Positions 33,352 through 41,960 of a DNA stretch of 64,000 bases are shown piece after piece. Source of the stretch: Abiotrophia sp938010525 (lineage in GTDB: Bacteria > Bacillota > Bacilli > Lactobacillales > Aerococcaceae); NCBI RefSeq assembly GCF_938010525.1, contig NZ_CALLVK010000020.1, positions 110,727 through 174,726 on the forward strand. The letters are read 5' to 3'. The translations under genes were made by a program, and so were the position numbers. The notes under the pieces were generated by a model. It saw only the letters and a program-made list of their open reading frames with translations, made no database searches and was not told the DNA's origin. Numbering within the stretch: the stretch's first letter is position 1; each line of letters opens with the position of its first letter.

Positions 33352-33380
33352 ATCATACAGCACTTGATTGGCAATGAAAA
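33352..33380 (-). promoter_or_regulatory. Promoter of the structured RNA
   Basis: On the complement TTTTCA (-35) and TATGAT (-10) are separated by 17 bases. The predicted start falls at about 33345, exactly at the base of the first hairpin. Confidence 0.55.
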
Positions 33381-33446
33381 GGCTTATAGGTGGTCTGTAG
33401 ATGAAGCTTAACACTTCTGACATCTGGCCTTTATTTGATTGCAAAT

Positions 33447-33463
33447 ATTACACTCTTGTAACA
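33447..33463 (-). promoter_or_regulatory. WalR-type direct repeat
   Basis: On the complement TGTTAC-AAGAG-TGTAAT fits the WalR consensus TGTWAH-N5-TGTWAH exactly. It is about 110 bases upstream of the predicted start of the structured RNA and just after the pepF stop codon. Confidence 0.45.
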
Positions 33464-33479
33464 TTTGCCTAGACCAATC

Positions 33480-35273
33480 CTAGGCAAGAGCCTCAATTTG
33501 ATCTAATAAATGATCTACGTAGCCGATTGCTGAACGCAAGGCACCAGCATCCGCCATAGATACGCCGGCATGTTCGGCCAAGGCCAAAGGCCCCATGGTA
33601 CCACCAGCTTTAAGAACTTCTAGCCATTTGTTGATTGTAGTTTGATCACCAGCAGCAATCTTCTGCCCTACAGCCGTCCCAATGGTCAAACCAGCTGAGT
33701 AGGTGTAAGGATAGAGGGCCATGAAGTAGTGCGGCTGACGCATCCAAGTCAACTCTGCGCCTGGATTAATTTCCAGGGCATCACCCCAGAATTCTTTAAG
33801 GGTCTCTAAGAAGAATTGGTTGAGACTGTCGGTATTGAGGAATTCATCACGGTCTACCGCTTCTAGCACCTTGCGTTGGAAGTGTGCTTCCAAGAGGTGG
33901 GTGACCATGTTGTGGAAGTAGGTCCGAGCAATAAACTCAGCAATCAAGGTCCGTTTTTGCGCGGCTTCTAAAGGTTGGCTGAGCAAATATTGACACATAA
34001 TCACTTCATTAGCCGTTGAAGGCGCCTCGATAAAGTAAAGGCTGGCTTCTGGTGTAATAGGCGATACATGCTGGTTGGTTAACTGGAAGTGCCCCGCATG
34101 ACCCAATTCATGAGCCAAAACAAGAACTTCGCTGAGTAAGCCTGTCCAGTTAAGCAGAATATAGGATGGGCCATCGGCTACCGTCGCACAGAATCCTCCG
34201 GTTGATTTGGTCTGGTTCATTGGATAGTCAATCCAACGCTCATCGAAAGCGCGCCGCACAACTTCTTGATAGTCAGGGCCAAGGACCTTGAAGGTATCTT
34301 CTACCATGGCACGGGATGCCTCTATACTGATGGTTTCAGCAGGTTCTTTAGAGAATGGCATCTTAATATCTGCCAAAGAGACTTTATCCAAGCCCTGCTC
34401 AGCTGCCAACAAGCGCGCGTAGCGTCGCATCACTGGCGCAAACTCTGACATGATAACATCAATTTGGCGGTTATAGGCTTCGCGGCTCACGTCTTGCTTA
34501 AAGAGTTCGTAATCAATGATTGAGTCAAAACCGCGCAACTTAGCTTCCTTCTTGCTCGTTTGCACATAGTTGAGGTAGTTAGCTGCTGCCGTGTGTTGAT
34601 AGCGCGCCAAGCCATCATGGAAAGACTTCCATGAAGCATGACGTAATTCATAGTCGCTAGCCCCCTCGTAGTCCCCCTCAAATTTGACGAAACTATTTGG
34701 ATAGGTCTTACCCGACACTTGGAAATCGTCGAAGGTCAAGTCCTGGAACTTGAGGGTTCCATAGAGAGAATATTGGTTGTAGAGCGAGCTCTGGAAACTA
34801 GATAAGAGCTCTTCAACCTCCTTAGAAAGGACGCTAGGTTTTAAACGCAAGACTTCATTGAGGTAGCCCGCATAGCGCTTGCCCTTGTCAGATTGACTAA
34901 ACTCTCTCAGGTAGGCTTCATCCAAGGCTGATAACTCTGGTGCTAGAAAGGCAAGCTTAGCCCCTACTAATTCGAAGAGTTGATCTAAGCCCACCGCATT
35001 GGCTTCATTCTGAGCATCTAGTTTATCGGTCTCATAGGCTAGTGAACCATAATGAGAGACCCAGGAAATGGCCACTTGAATAGCCTCATAGTCGGCTAAG
35101 GCCTTTTCTAATTGTTGCGCTTGACCCAGAGTGCCCGCATAGTTAGCTTCAAATTCCGTCACCTGTTTCTTCAAGCCCTCTACGGCCACTTCATAGGCCG
35201 CCTGGTCTTGATACAAGAGACTTAAATCCCAGGTCTCTGCCAGAGGCAGTTCCTGTCTTAAAGGTAATGACAT
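33480..35273 (-). CDS. pepF: Oligoendopeptidase F
   Basis: M3-family zinc oligopeptidase of 597 residues that degrades short intracellular peptides. The HELGH zinc motif is at residues 388-392 in LAHELGHAGHF, with the downstream Glu ligand in FIEAPSTANEV. Other family segments are PSYILLNWTG, TYFHNMVTHLLEAHF and QPHYFMALYPYTYSAGL. The ATG at 35273 has AAGGAGG upstream; an upstream in-frame extension overlaps the preceding gene and is rejected. It starts one base after the aminotransferase stop codon, so peptide breakdown and amino-acid transamination are cotranscribed under an Lrp-type regulator. Confidence 0.95.
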   Translation of the reverse strand: MSLPLRQELPLAETWDLSLLYQDQAAYEVAVEGLKKQVTEFEANYAGTLGQAQQLEKALADYEAIQVAISWVSHYGSLAYETDKLDAQNEANAVGLDQLFELVGAKLAFLAPELSALDEAYLREFSQSDKGKRYAGYLNEVLRLKPSVLSKEVEELLSSFQSSLYNQYSLYGTLKFQDLTFDDFQVSGKTYPNSFVKFEGDYEGASDYELRHASWKSFHDGLARYQHTAAANYLNYVQTSKKEAKLRGFDSIIDYELFKQDVSREAYNRQIDVIMSEFAPVMRRYARLLAAEQGLDKVSLADIKMPFSKEPAETISIEASRAMVEDTFKVLGPDYQEVVRRAFDERWIDYPMNQTKSTGGFCATVADGPSYILLNWTGLLSEVLVLAHELGHAGHFQLTNQHVSPITPEASLYFIEAPSTANEVIMCQYLLSQPLEAAQKRTLIAEFIARTYFHNMVTHLLEAHFQRKVLEAVDRDEFLNTDSLNQFFLETLKEFWGDALEINPGAELTWMRQPHYFMALYPYTYSAGLTIGTAVGQKIAAGDQTTINKWLEVLKAGGTMGPLALAEHAGVSMADAGALRSAIGYVDHLLDQIEALA

Positions 35274-35274
35274 C

Positions 35275-36459
35275 TTACTTTCCTCCTTGTTCTGCACGTA
35301 ATTCAGTGATAAAGTGTTCAATGCGCTCAAAGGCTTGTTTGAGTTCATCGATTGAGTAGGCATAAGATACCCGTACGAAGCCTTCGCCCGACTGGCCAAA
35401 AGCTGAGCCCGGCACAACCGCCACCTTGTGCTCTCGAATCAGACGGGTGGCAAACTCTTCTGAACTTAAGCCAAATTGACTAATATTCGGGAAGATGTAG
35501 AAGGCGCCAAAAGGCTCAAAGCATGGAATGCCTAAGCGTTTGAGCTCCGCCATCAAATAGCGTCGACGTTGATTATAGCTGTCACGCATCATTTCCACAT
35601 CACTAGCCCCATTCTTAAGAGCCATGGTGCCCGCATACTGGCTCATAGTTGGCGCAGCCATAATAGCAAACTGGTGAATTTTCACCATCTGAGCCAGAAT
35701 TTCTTCAGGGCCACAACAATAGCCCAAGCGCCAGCCGGTCATGGCATAGGCCTTAGAAAAGCCATTGATATAAATAGTCCGTTCAACCATACCCGGCAAA
35801 TCAATGAGGGAATAGTGCTTCTTGCCGGTATAAGAAAGCTCGCTATAGATTTCATCTGTAATAACCAAAAGATCGTGGCGTACAATCACTTCAGCGATTG
35901 CTTCCAAATCTTCCTTGGACATCACTGCCCCGGTCGGGTTATTGGGGAAGGATAAAATTAAGGCCTTAGACTTAGGTGTAATCGCAGCCTCTAACTCCTC
36001 CGCCGTCAATCGAAAATCATTAGCTTCCTTAAGCGGAATAGGTACTGGCACGCCATCCGCTAGGGTAATACATGGTAAGTAGGAGACATAGCAAGGTTCA
36101 TGATAAATCACTTCGTCCCCAGGTTCTAAACAAGCCCGCAAGGCCAAGTCAATGGCCTCAGATCCCCCGATTGTGACTAAGACCTGAGTGGCCGGATTGT
36201 ATTGGACCGCGTGATTGCGCGCGATGTAATTAGAAATCTCAGTTCGTAATTCCATCAGCCCACGGTTAGCTGTATAGAAAGTCCGGCCTTTCTGAAGGGT
36301 GTAAATCCCCTCTTCGCGCACATGCCAAGGAGTATCAAAATCGGGTTCTCCCACCCCTAGCGAAATGACATCTTCAATCTCATTGGCAATATCGAAGAAT
36401 TTGCGAATCCCAGAGGGTTGAATGGCTTGAACTTTCTGGTTGATAAAACGATGACTCAT
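35275..36459 (-). CDS. Class I/II PLP aminotransferase (PatA/AspC-like)
   Basis: A 394-residue fold type I aminotransferase. Typical motifs are SLGVGEPDFDTPWHVREEG, PATQVLVTIGGSEAIDLALRACL, SFPNNPTGAVMS, VITDEIYSELSY and the PLP-lysine segment YINGFSKAYAMTGWRLGY. C-terminal FVRVSYAYSIDELKQAFERI carries the carboxylate-binding Arg. The substrate is probably an aromatic or aliphatic amino acid. Its ATG overlaps the stop of the Lrp-type regulator gene by four bases (ATGA), so translation is coupled. Confidence 0.93.
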   Translation of the reverse strand: MSHRFINQKVQAIQPSGIRKFFDIANEIEDVISLGVGEPDFDTPWHVREEGIYTLQKGRTFYTANRGLMELRTEISNYIARNHAVQYNPATQVLVTIGGSEAIDLALRACLEPGDEVIYHEPCYVSYLPCITLADGVPVPIPLKEANDFRLTAEELEAAITPKSKALILSFPNNPTGAVMSKEDLEAIAEVIVRHDLLVITDEIYSELSYTGKKHYSLIDLPGMVERTIYINGFSKAYAMTGWRLGYCCGPEEILAQMVKIHQFAIMAAPTMSQYAGTMALKNGASDVEMMRDSYNQRRRYLMAELKRLGIPCFEPFGAFYIFPNISQFGLSSEEFATRLIREHKVAVVPGSAFGQSGEGFVRVSYAYSIDELKQAFERIEHFITELRAEQGGK

Positions 36460-36944
36460 GGAGTGACCACCATCCGTTTGTGTTTGTCATCCTTGACGAA
36501 CATGGTGCCGTGGTCTTTGTATTTCGTTAAGATAATATGAGTCGCTGTTGACTGAACTTCTTCAATCACAGACAAACGGCTAGAAACAAAGAGGGCAATT
36601 TCCTTCATCGGCGCCTTCTTAAGTTCAACCAAGAAGTCAAAGCCCCCAGACATAAGGTAGAGGGAGTCTACCTCTGGGAAAAGATAGATTTTCTCTGCAA
36701 TTCGGTCAAAACCTTGGCCACGCTGTGGGTTAACCTTCAATTCGATAATGGCAGACACACTTTGATCGTCGGTCTTGTCCCAGTTAATTAGGGTATGATA
36801 ACCGACAATAATACGGTCGGCTTCAAGTTCTGCAATGGTTTTGATGACTTCTTCTTCGCTATAACCTAGACGAACAGCCAATTCAGCTGGTGAAATTCTA
36901 CTGTTACTTTCTAATACTTTTAAAATCGCTTGGCGTTGATTCAT
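36456..36944 (-). CDS. Lrp/AsnC family transcriptional regulator
   Basis: A 162-residue regulator starting at ATG 36944 (MNQRQAILKVLESNSRISPAEL) with AGGAGG upstream. Residues 1-60 form a winged HTH. Residues about 70-150 form the ligand-binding RAM/AsnC domain (VSAIIELKVNPQRGQGFDRIAEKI, then LYLMSGGFDFLVELKKAPMKEIALFV). It leads the operon with the aminotransferase and pepF and may control it in response to an amino acid. Confidence 0.9.
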   Translation of the reverse strand: MNQRQAILKVLESNSRISPAELAVRLGYSEEEVIKTIAELEADRIIVGYHTLINWDKTDDQSVSAIIELKVNPQRGQGFDRIAEKIYLFPEVDSLYLMSGGFDFLVELKKAPMKEIALFVSSRLSVIEEVQSTATHIILTKYKDHGTMFVKDDKHKRMVVTP

Positions 36945-37079
36945 GGTGAAACCTCCTACTAGACTTGTGGCCAGTCTCTGCTGACGCACCTTATTCCTAT
37001 TATAGCACAAAGCAAGGCCAAGACGAAAGGCCGGAGGTCAGTGCCAAGCAAGTCAAATCTGCGCTAGAATAAAGAAAAA

Positions 37080-37107
37080 GCCGAGCGACCTCTTAAGGCT
37101 ACTCAGC
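37080..37107 (-). terminator. Terminator of the DUF218 gene
   Basis: Arms GCCGAG and CTCAGC with inner pairing of CCTTAAGG type; on the complement a TTTTTC tract follows. It lies about 18 bases after the stop codon at 37125. Confidence 0.65.
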
Positions 37108-37124
37108 AAGTCATATTTAGAGAA

Positions 37125-37814
37125 TTAATCCCCAACTTTGATTCGGTCGGTAAGATCTCCTGATTGACTAAAATCAATCGGATAATCTAGGCTAGGTTGC
37201 GGCATCTGGTAGCCCAGATAGGTCACAGCAAAGTCCTTGAGCCGGGCGCCAATTTCACGAAATTCACGTTTGAATCGGGTTGAAGCTGCCTCTTCAGCCG
37301 CCAGCCCTACCGCCTGTAGGCCTAAGCCACGTGCCAACATAAGCGCACGAGAGAGATGATAGCCCTGGGTGACGATAATAACTCGTTCCTGTCCCAAAAC
37401 GTGTTTGAGTCGATAGAGGCTATCATAAGTCGAGTAGCCCGCATGGTCTAAATAAATCCGTTGACTGGCAACCCCATGCTGAACCAGATAGTCCTTCATG
37501 ACTGCCACTTCATTATAATATTGATTGGTGTGGTCGCCACTCATGATGAGGGCCTTATTTGGAAAGGTCTCAGCTAGCGTAAGAGCCGAATTTAACCGTC
37601 CTGCCAAGACCTTACTTGGTTCCTTATTGTCGATAATTCCAGCCCCCAGCACCAGAATAGGCACCTGGTCGTCGGCCCAATCGGAGGCTTGGATCTCTTG
37701 AGGAGTCTTAGTTTGGAATTGGGCGCTCGCAATTACCCAAAGGTTAAGAACTAGAACTAATAAGAGTCCTAAGCTTGCTAGGCCAAGAATTGCTTTAAAA
37801 ATTGATAGAATCAT
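37125..37814 (-). CDS. DUF218 (SanA/YdcF-like) membrane-anchored protein
   Basis: A 229-residue protein with an N-terminal membrane anchor (ILSIFKAILGLASLGLLLVLVLNLWVIA) and an extracytoplasmic DUF218 domain. Signature segments are VPILVLGAGIIDNKEPSKVLAGRLNSAL, KALIMSGDHTNQYYNEVAVMKDYLV, IYLDHAGYSTYDSLYRL and VIIVTQGYHLSRALMLARGLGLQAVG. Relatives such as SanA affect envelope permeability; the enzymatic role is not settled. I prefer ATG 37814 over GTG 37820 from ribosome-site spacing. It is transcribed alone and divergent from the next gene. Confidence 0.9.
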   Translation of the reverse strand: MILSIFKAILGLASLGLLLVLVLNLWVIASAQFQTKTPQEIQASDWADDQVPILVLGAGIIDNKEPSKVLAGRLNSALTLAETFPNKALIMSGDHTNQYYNEVAVMKDYLVQHGVASQRIYLDHAGYSTYDSLYRLKHVLGQERVIIVTQGYHLSRALMLARGLGLQAVGLAAEEAASTRFKREFREIGARLKDFAVTYLGYQMPQPSLDYPIDFSQSGDLTDRIKVGD

Positions 37815-38028
37815 TTTCACGCGCCTCCCTCCTTCTCAAATATCTCAGCTTTTATAGTATAACAGTATCCTGAAGAGAAGTCTAAAATTGTCAGTCCTGT
37901 TGCGAAATTTAACCCAGCTGTTATCCATTTGTCACGGACTCTGCCGATTAACTATGGTAGACTATAGAAGATTACCCCGAGGGCTCCAGCCCCAAACTAT
38001 CAAATATCCCATAGAAAGAGGAAACCCC

Positions 38029-38706
38029 ATGAAATTACGCCATATCTTTTTATTTTTGCTGGCCATTGTCTTAGGTGCCGGCGCCACGATTCTCTATCTC
38101 AAACTCCAAGAACCTGTACGCAAGAACAATCAGACTCAAGAATCGAGTTCTAGCCAGTTAATCAGCCAATCTTCTTCTAGTAAGCCTGAATCTAGCAGTA
38201 GCGTCTCTTCCTCTTCAGAGCCACCCCAGTCTTTCCTGAATGAGAGTATTCCAGAAGACGCTAGCTACAAGAAAACGGTCTTACCTGCCGAAATGGACGG
38301 TAACGAACTCAACAAGAAAATCAACGAATTCTACCAAGCCAACTACTCAGCAGAAGAGAAGGCTGCTAGCCAACAAGCACTTAGCCAACAAGAATTAGCA
38401 GATTTGCAAAACTACTTGGATCAAGCTGGCAATGTCAGTGGTTTGGAAACTAAGGTCGATCAAATCGCGGTTAAGTTAGGCAACCAAACCAGTTACGTCG
38501 TTCGTTTAGTTGTGCCAATGACTCGCCAAGAAGCCAACAGTCGCGTCAAGGATAGCGATATCGAACTCATGAACCAAGCCTTATCCTATGTCGGCAATCG
38601 CCTAGTCTTGGTAGCCTACTATGATCAAGCTAAGCAAGCGGTGGTGCCTGTCAGCCTATCTAACAGCTCCCGTCCCGCTCTCTTCTACTACAACGTCCAA
38701 CCTTAA
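38029..38706 (+). CDS. Membrane-anchored or secreted protein, Ser-rich, unknown function
   Basis: A 225-residue protein from the ATG at 38029, which has AAAGAGGAAA upstream; a longer upstream frame is not supported. Residues 1-22 (KLRHIFLFLLAIVLGAGATILYL) form a membrane anchor or signal. A Ser/Gln-rich linker of about 40 residues follows (SSSSVSSSSEPPQ type). The globular part from about 75 includes a Gln/Ala-rich helix (EEKAASQQALSQQELADLQNYLDQAG) and VDQIAVKLGNQTSYVVRLVVP. I recognise no family. It is divergent from the DUF218 gene. Confidence 0.75.
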   Translation: MKLRHIFLFLLAIVLGAGATILYLKLQEPVRKNNQTQESSSSQLISQSSSSKPESSSSVSSSSEPPQSFLNESIPEDASYKKTVLPAEMDGNELNKKINEFYQANYSAEEKAASQQALSQQELADLQNYLDQAGNVSGLETKVDQIAVKLGNQTSYVVRLVVPMTRQEANSRVKDSDIELMNQALSYVGNRLVLVAYYDQAKQAVVPVSLSNSSRPALFYYNVQP

Positions 38707-38715
38707 AGTAAATCG

Positions 38716-38747
38716 AAGGCCATCTATCACTTGGGATAGGTGGCCTT
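38716..38747. terminator. Bidirectional terminator
   Basis: Arms AAGGCCATCTATC and GATAGGTGGCCTT (one wobble) with a 6-base loop between convergent genes. Confidence 0.8.
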
Positions 38748-38764
38748 TATTTGCTTGGAAAAGG

Positions 38765-39253
38765 CTAATTTTCAGCTGAGTCTCGAACCGTGTCAATGCC
38801 TAAAACTACTGCCAGAACTAATACCGGATGAATCGTCTCATCATAGATTTCAATCTCGAAGGTATCGGACCAGGTCATAATCTTGCTCCGAATGGTCGCG
38901 ATAATTTCTCCATCTGCATCATAAAGACTACAGCCCTTAAGCCAAGAAATACCATCCACTGTCCAACCTAGACCTTGAATCGATAAACGGGTACTTAAGA
39001 TACTGAAGCGCTCTTGAATGGTCGCCACTGCTTGGCCGCCAATACTAATCGTTAGGCGTTGGAAGAAGAGACGCCACATAGCCTGAGTCACCGTCGCTAA
39101 GGCTGTTCCTGTCTTGGCATCTAGAATGGTCATCTGGCGACGAAGCCAGGGCATACGACCTCGAACTTGATAGACTACATTCCCTGCTTCATCATAAATC
39201 TCAAAGTTTTGGCGAATAGACATAAAATGTTGTTCCATATAGAATTTCATCAT
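38765..39253 (-). CDS. LURP-one-related / YxjI family protein
   Basis: A 162-residue protein with the tubby-like beta fold of the LURP-one-related family. It reads as a series of short strands: FEIYDEAGNVVYQVRG, QMTILDAKTGTALATVTQ, LSIQGLGWTVDG, YDADGEIIATIRSK and FEIEIYDE. No catalytic residues are known. There is no signal peptide. The start could be the ATG at 39253 or the next codon. It follows rlmH by 10 bases, so it is likely cotranscribed. Confidence 0.8.
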   Translation of the reverse strand: MMKFYMEQHFMSIRQNFEIYDEAGNVVYQVRGRMPWLRRQMTILDAKTGTALATVTQAMWRLFFQRLTISIGGQAVATIQERFSILSTRLSIQGLGWTVDGISWLKGCSLYDADGEIIATIRSKIMTWSDTFEIEIYDETIHPVLVLAVVLGIDTVRDSAEN

Positions 39254-39263
39254 ATTCTCTCCC

Positions 39264-39743
39264 TTACTTGTGATAGGCGTGCCCCTTCATAATCCGAAAA
39301 GCCCGGTAAATCTGCTCGACTAGGACCAAGCGCATGAGTTGATGAGGTAAAGTAATCCGTCCAAAGCTGACCCGCCATTGGGCTTTTTGTTTGAGTCGCT
39401 CCGCTAGGCCTAGGGAACCACCGATAATAAAGCTTACCCTACTTTGACCATGTAGGGCCATGCGGTCCAAACGCTGGGCTAAATCTTCAGAAGAGATTAG
39501 ATCTCCTTCAATGGCGAGGACAATGACCTGACGGCCAGCATCTAATCGAGCCTCTATGCGCTCTGCTTCCTTATCTAAAACTTGTTCGATTTCGAGGGGG
39601 GACATTTTCTCTGCGGTCGCTTCATCGGCCACTTCAACGATAGAAAGGTTGGCATAGGCGCCAAGTCGCTTGGTATATTCAGCAATCCCTTGTTTGAGAT
39701 ATTTCTCCTTGAGTTTGCCGACACAGATAATTTCAATTTGCAT
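39264..39743 (-). CDS. rlmH: 23S rRNA pseudouridine-1915 N3-methyltransferase
   Basis: A 159-residue SPOUT methyltransferase that methylates pseudouridine 1915 of 23S rRNA. Motifs are the start MQIEIICVGKLKEKYLKQGIAEY, the SAM-binding FIIGGSLGLAERLK and the C-terminal ITLPHQLMRLVLVEQIYRAFRIMKGHAYHK, nearly invariant in the family. The ATG at 39743 has AGGAGG upstream; longer in-frame starts are unlikely. Confidence 0.97.
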   Translation of the reverse strand: MQIEIICVGKLKEKYLKQGIAEYTKRLGAYANLSIVEVADEATAEKMSPLEIEQVLDKEAERIEARLDAGRQVIVLAIEGDLISSEDLAQRLDRMALHGQSRVSFIIGGSLGLAERLKQKAQWRVSFGRITLPHQLMRLVLVEQIYRAFRIMKGHAYHK

Positions 39744-39829
39744 CCTAATTCCTCCTACCATTATCATAGCATTTTTTGATGATTTTTTGTATGATAATAA
39801 GGAATTGAATTAGAATCGAGGTTCTCGCT

Positions 39830-41206
39830 ATGCAAGATCTATTCTCCCCGAGCAAATGGACCGCAACCCAGAAGCTAACCGTTAGCTTTCTGGTGGTTAT
39901 TTTGACCGGGAGCTTTCTCCTCTGGTTGCCTATTTCCAACCAGCCAGGAACACATCAATCTTATTTAGACCATCTTTTTACTGCCGTCTCTATGGTTTGT
40001 GTGACGGGTTTGACCGTCCTATCCATTAAGGACACCTATACGGTCTTTGGCCAAATTGTCGGTATTGTCCTTATGCAGATTGGGGGCTTAGGGCTCATCA
40101 CCCTGATTTCTGTCAGTCTCTTCTACCTGAAGCGACGCATTTCGCTCAAGGACCAAACCACCTTGCAGATGGCCCTTAACCGTAATACCAACGACAATTA
40201 CAAGGACTTTCTCTTTAATGCCTATCGCTTCACCTTCGCAGTAGAAGCCATTGGCGCCCTAGTTCTGATGACGGACTTCATCCCACGCTATGGTTGGGCA
40301 AAAGGCGCCTTCAATGCAGTCTTTGTCGCTGTTTCTGCTTTCTGTAATGCTGGTTTTGACAACTTAGGTAGCAACAGTCTCCAAGACTTCGTCCTCAATC
40401 CGACAGTTAACTTTACGGTTGCCCTACTCATTATTGCGGGAGGGATTGGTTTCACCGTCTGGGCCGAGCTGAGGGAAAGGCTGAGTCACTACTTCCATTC
40501 TCGTCCGCGACTTTTGCGTTTGAGTTTCCGCCGCTTGAGTTCCCACTCCCGCCTGGCACTTATTGCGACTGCTTCCTTGCTTTTAGGTGGGGCCTTTATT
40601 ACCTGGTTATCAGAACTCAGACATAGCTCAACTATCGGTAACTATAATATCTTCCAACAGTGGATGATTTCTTTCTTCCAGTCTGCTGCCTTCCGTACGG
40701 CCGGCTTCTCGACATTGAACTATGAAGCGACCCATCCCTTCACTAACCTAGTTTATATGATTCTCATGCTGATTGGGGGAGCACCTGGCGGTACAGCCGG
40801 TGGGATTAAGGTCACCACGGCAGCCATCATGTTCTTACTCTTCCGTTCTGAGCTAAAGGGCCACACTGAAGTGACCTTCCATAAACGAGTTATTCCAGCC
40901 AGCTCCGTTAAGCAGGCAATGACCATCATCCTCTTTTTCTTCACGGTCTTAATGATTGGCTACTCACTCTTACTCTTGGAGCATCCAGATTTGAATCCTT
41001 ACCATCTCCTCTTCGAGGCCATTTCTGCTATGGCCACTGTGGGTTCTTCAGCAGGGATTACCTCACAGCTTACGACTTGGGGACGTATCATTATTATGGG
41101 GATGATGTTCTTGGGCCGGGTAGGTCCCTTTACCGTCTTCCTCAGCTTGCTCCAACGTGACCGCAAAGAAATTCACTATGCCGATACTGACATATTAATC
41201 GGCTAA
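39830..41206 (+). CDS. ktrB: Ktr/Trk potassium transporter membrane subunit
   Basis: A 458-residue TrkH/KtrB family ion channel-like transporter. Four P-loop repeats are visible, including FTAVSMVCVTGLTVL, FVAVSAFCNAGFDNLG, FQSAAFRTAGFSTL and FEAISAMATVGSSAG, each with the selectivity glycine. GGAPGGTAGGIKVTT is the conserved gating/loop motif. A GAGGT ribosome site precedes the ATG. It is followed 21 bases later by the regulatory subunit gene. Confidence 0.95.
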   Translation: MQDLFSPSKWTATQKLTVSFLVVILTGSFLLWLPISNQPGTHQSYLDHLFTAVSMVCVTGLTVLSIKDTYTVFGQIVGIVLMQIGGLGLITLISVSLFYLKRRISLKDQTTLQMALNRNTNDNYKDFLFNAYRFTFAVEAIGALVLMTDFIPRYGWAKGAFNAVFVAVSAFCNAGFDNLGSNSLQDFVLNPTVNFTVALLIIAGGIGFTVWAELRERLSHYFHSRPRLLRLSFRRLSSHSRLALIATASLLLGGAFITWLSELRHSSTIGNYNIFQQWMISFFQSAAFRTAGFSTLNYEATHPFTNLVYMILMLIGGAPGGTAGGIKVTTAAIMFLLFRSELKGHTEVTFHKRVIPASSVKQAMTIILFFFTVLMIGYSLLLLEHPDLNPYHLLFEAISAMATVGSSAGITSQLTTWGRIIIMGMMFLGRVGPFTVFLSLLQRDRKEIHYADTDILIG

Positions 41207-41227
41207 TCAGAAAGGATCTGTTCACTT

Positions 41228-41914
41228 ATGAAACCAAAACTCAATACCCGGATTATTGGCGTCTTAGGCCTGGGGGTCTTTGGCCGAACCGTTGCAAAAG
41301 AACTTAGCAAATATGATGTTGACGTCATCGCCATCGACAATCGACAAGCCAATGTCCAAGACGTAGCGGACTATGTTACTAAAGCAGCCGTAGGCGACAT
41401 TACCGATTATGACTTCTTGAAAAACATCGGTGTTAAGGAATGCGACATTGTCATTATCGCGACCGGTACTAACCTGGAAAGCTCTGTACTCGCGGCTATG
41501 CACTGTAAAAAATTAGGCGTCCCTCGAATCGTGGGTAAGGCACGTAGCTTAACCTTTGAAGAGGTCCTCTATGAAGTAGGCGTCCATGTAGTGGTCTCTC
41601 CTGAACGTGACTCCGGTGTACGTTTAGCCTCTAAGATTCTCCGTAATAAGATTGACGAAGTACTACGATTAGACGATGATACCTCGATTGTCGAATTTAC
41701 GGCGCCTGACGCATGGGTAGGCAAAACCGTCTTAGAATTAGACTTGCGTCGCAAGTACGAACTTAACCTGATTGGTATGCGGGAAGAAAAAGGTGAGAAG
41801 TTAAATTCTTCTATTGCCATCAACCACCCAATTGAAGCCAACACTATTTTAGTCGCGATGGCTAATTCTCATGTTTTCGAGAAATATGACTACTTAGGCT
41901 ACTTTAACGACTAA
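41228..41914 (+). CDS. ktrA: Ktr/Trk potassium uptake regulatory subunit
   Basis: A 228-residue cytoplasmic RCK protein that gates KtrB. The N-terminal Rossmann RCK_N domain has GVLGLGVFGRTVAKELSKYDVDVIAIDNR (nucleotide-binding GxGxxG and terminal Asp). The C-terminal RCK_C domain starts near 135 (VEFTAPDAWVGKTVLELDLRRKYELNLIGM) and binds cyclic di-AMP in related proteins. It forms a two-gene operon with ktrB and ends at a strong terminator. Confidence 0.95.
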   Translation: MKPKLNTRIIGVLGLGVFGRTVAKELSKYDVDVIAIDNRQANVQDVADYVTKAAVGDITDYDFLKNIGVKECDIVIIATGTNLESSVLAAMHCKKLGVPRIVGKARSLTFEEVLYEVGVHVVVSPERDSGVRLASKILRNKIDEVLRLDDDTSIVEFTAPDAWVGKTVLELDLRRKYELNLIGMREEKGEKLNSSIAINHPIEANTILVAMANSHVFEKYDYLGYFND

Positions 41915-41927
41915 ACCTACTATCATA

Positions 41928-41956
41928 AAAAGCCATGGTTTGAAACCATGGCTTTT
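41928..41956. terminator. Bidirectional terminator
   Basis: Arms AAAAGCCATGGTTT and AAACCATGGCTTTT flank a 1-2 base loop between ktrA and the convergent LPNTG protein gene. Confidence 0.88.
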
Positions 41957-41960
41957 TTGT

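Noticed and set aside
35274..35417. 48-residue extension of PepF
   Set aside because: It overlaps the aminotransferase gene, and the ATG at 35273 has AAGGAGG and begins where the family begins.
37888..38028. N-terminal extension of the Ser-rich membrane protein
   Set aside because: The internal ATG at 38029 has a good ribosome site and starts a proper signal/anchor sequence; the extension covers the promoter region.
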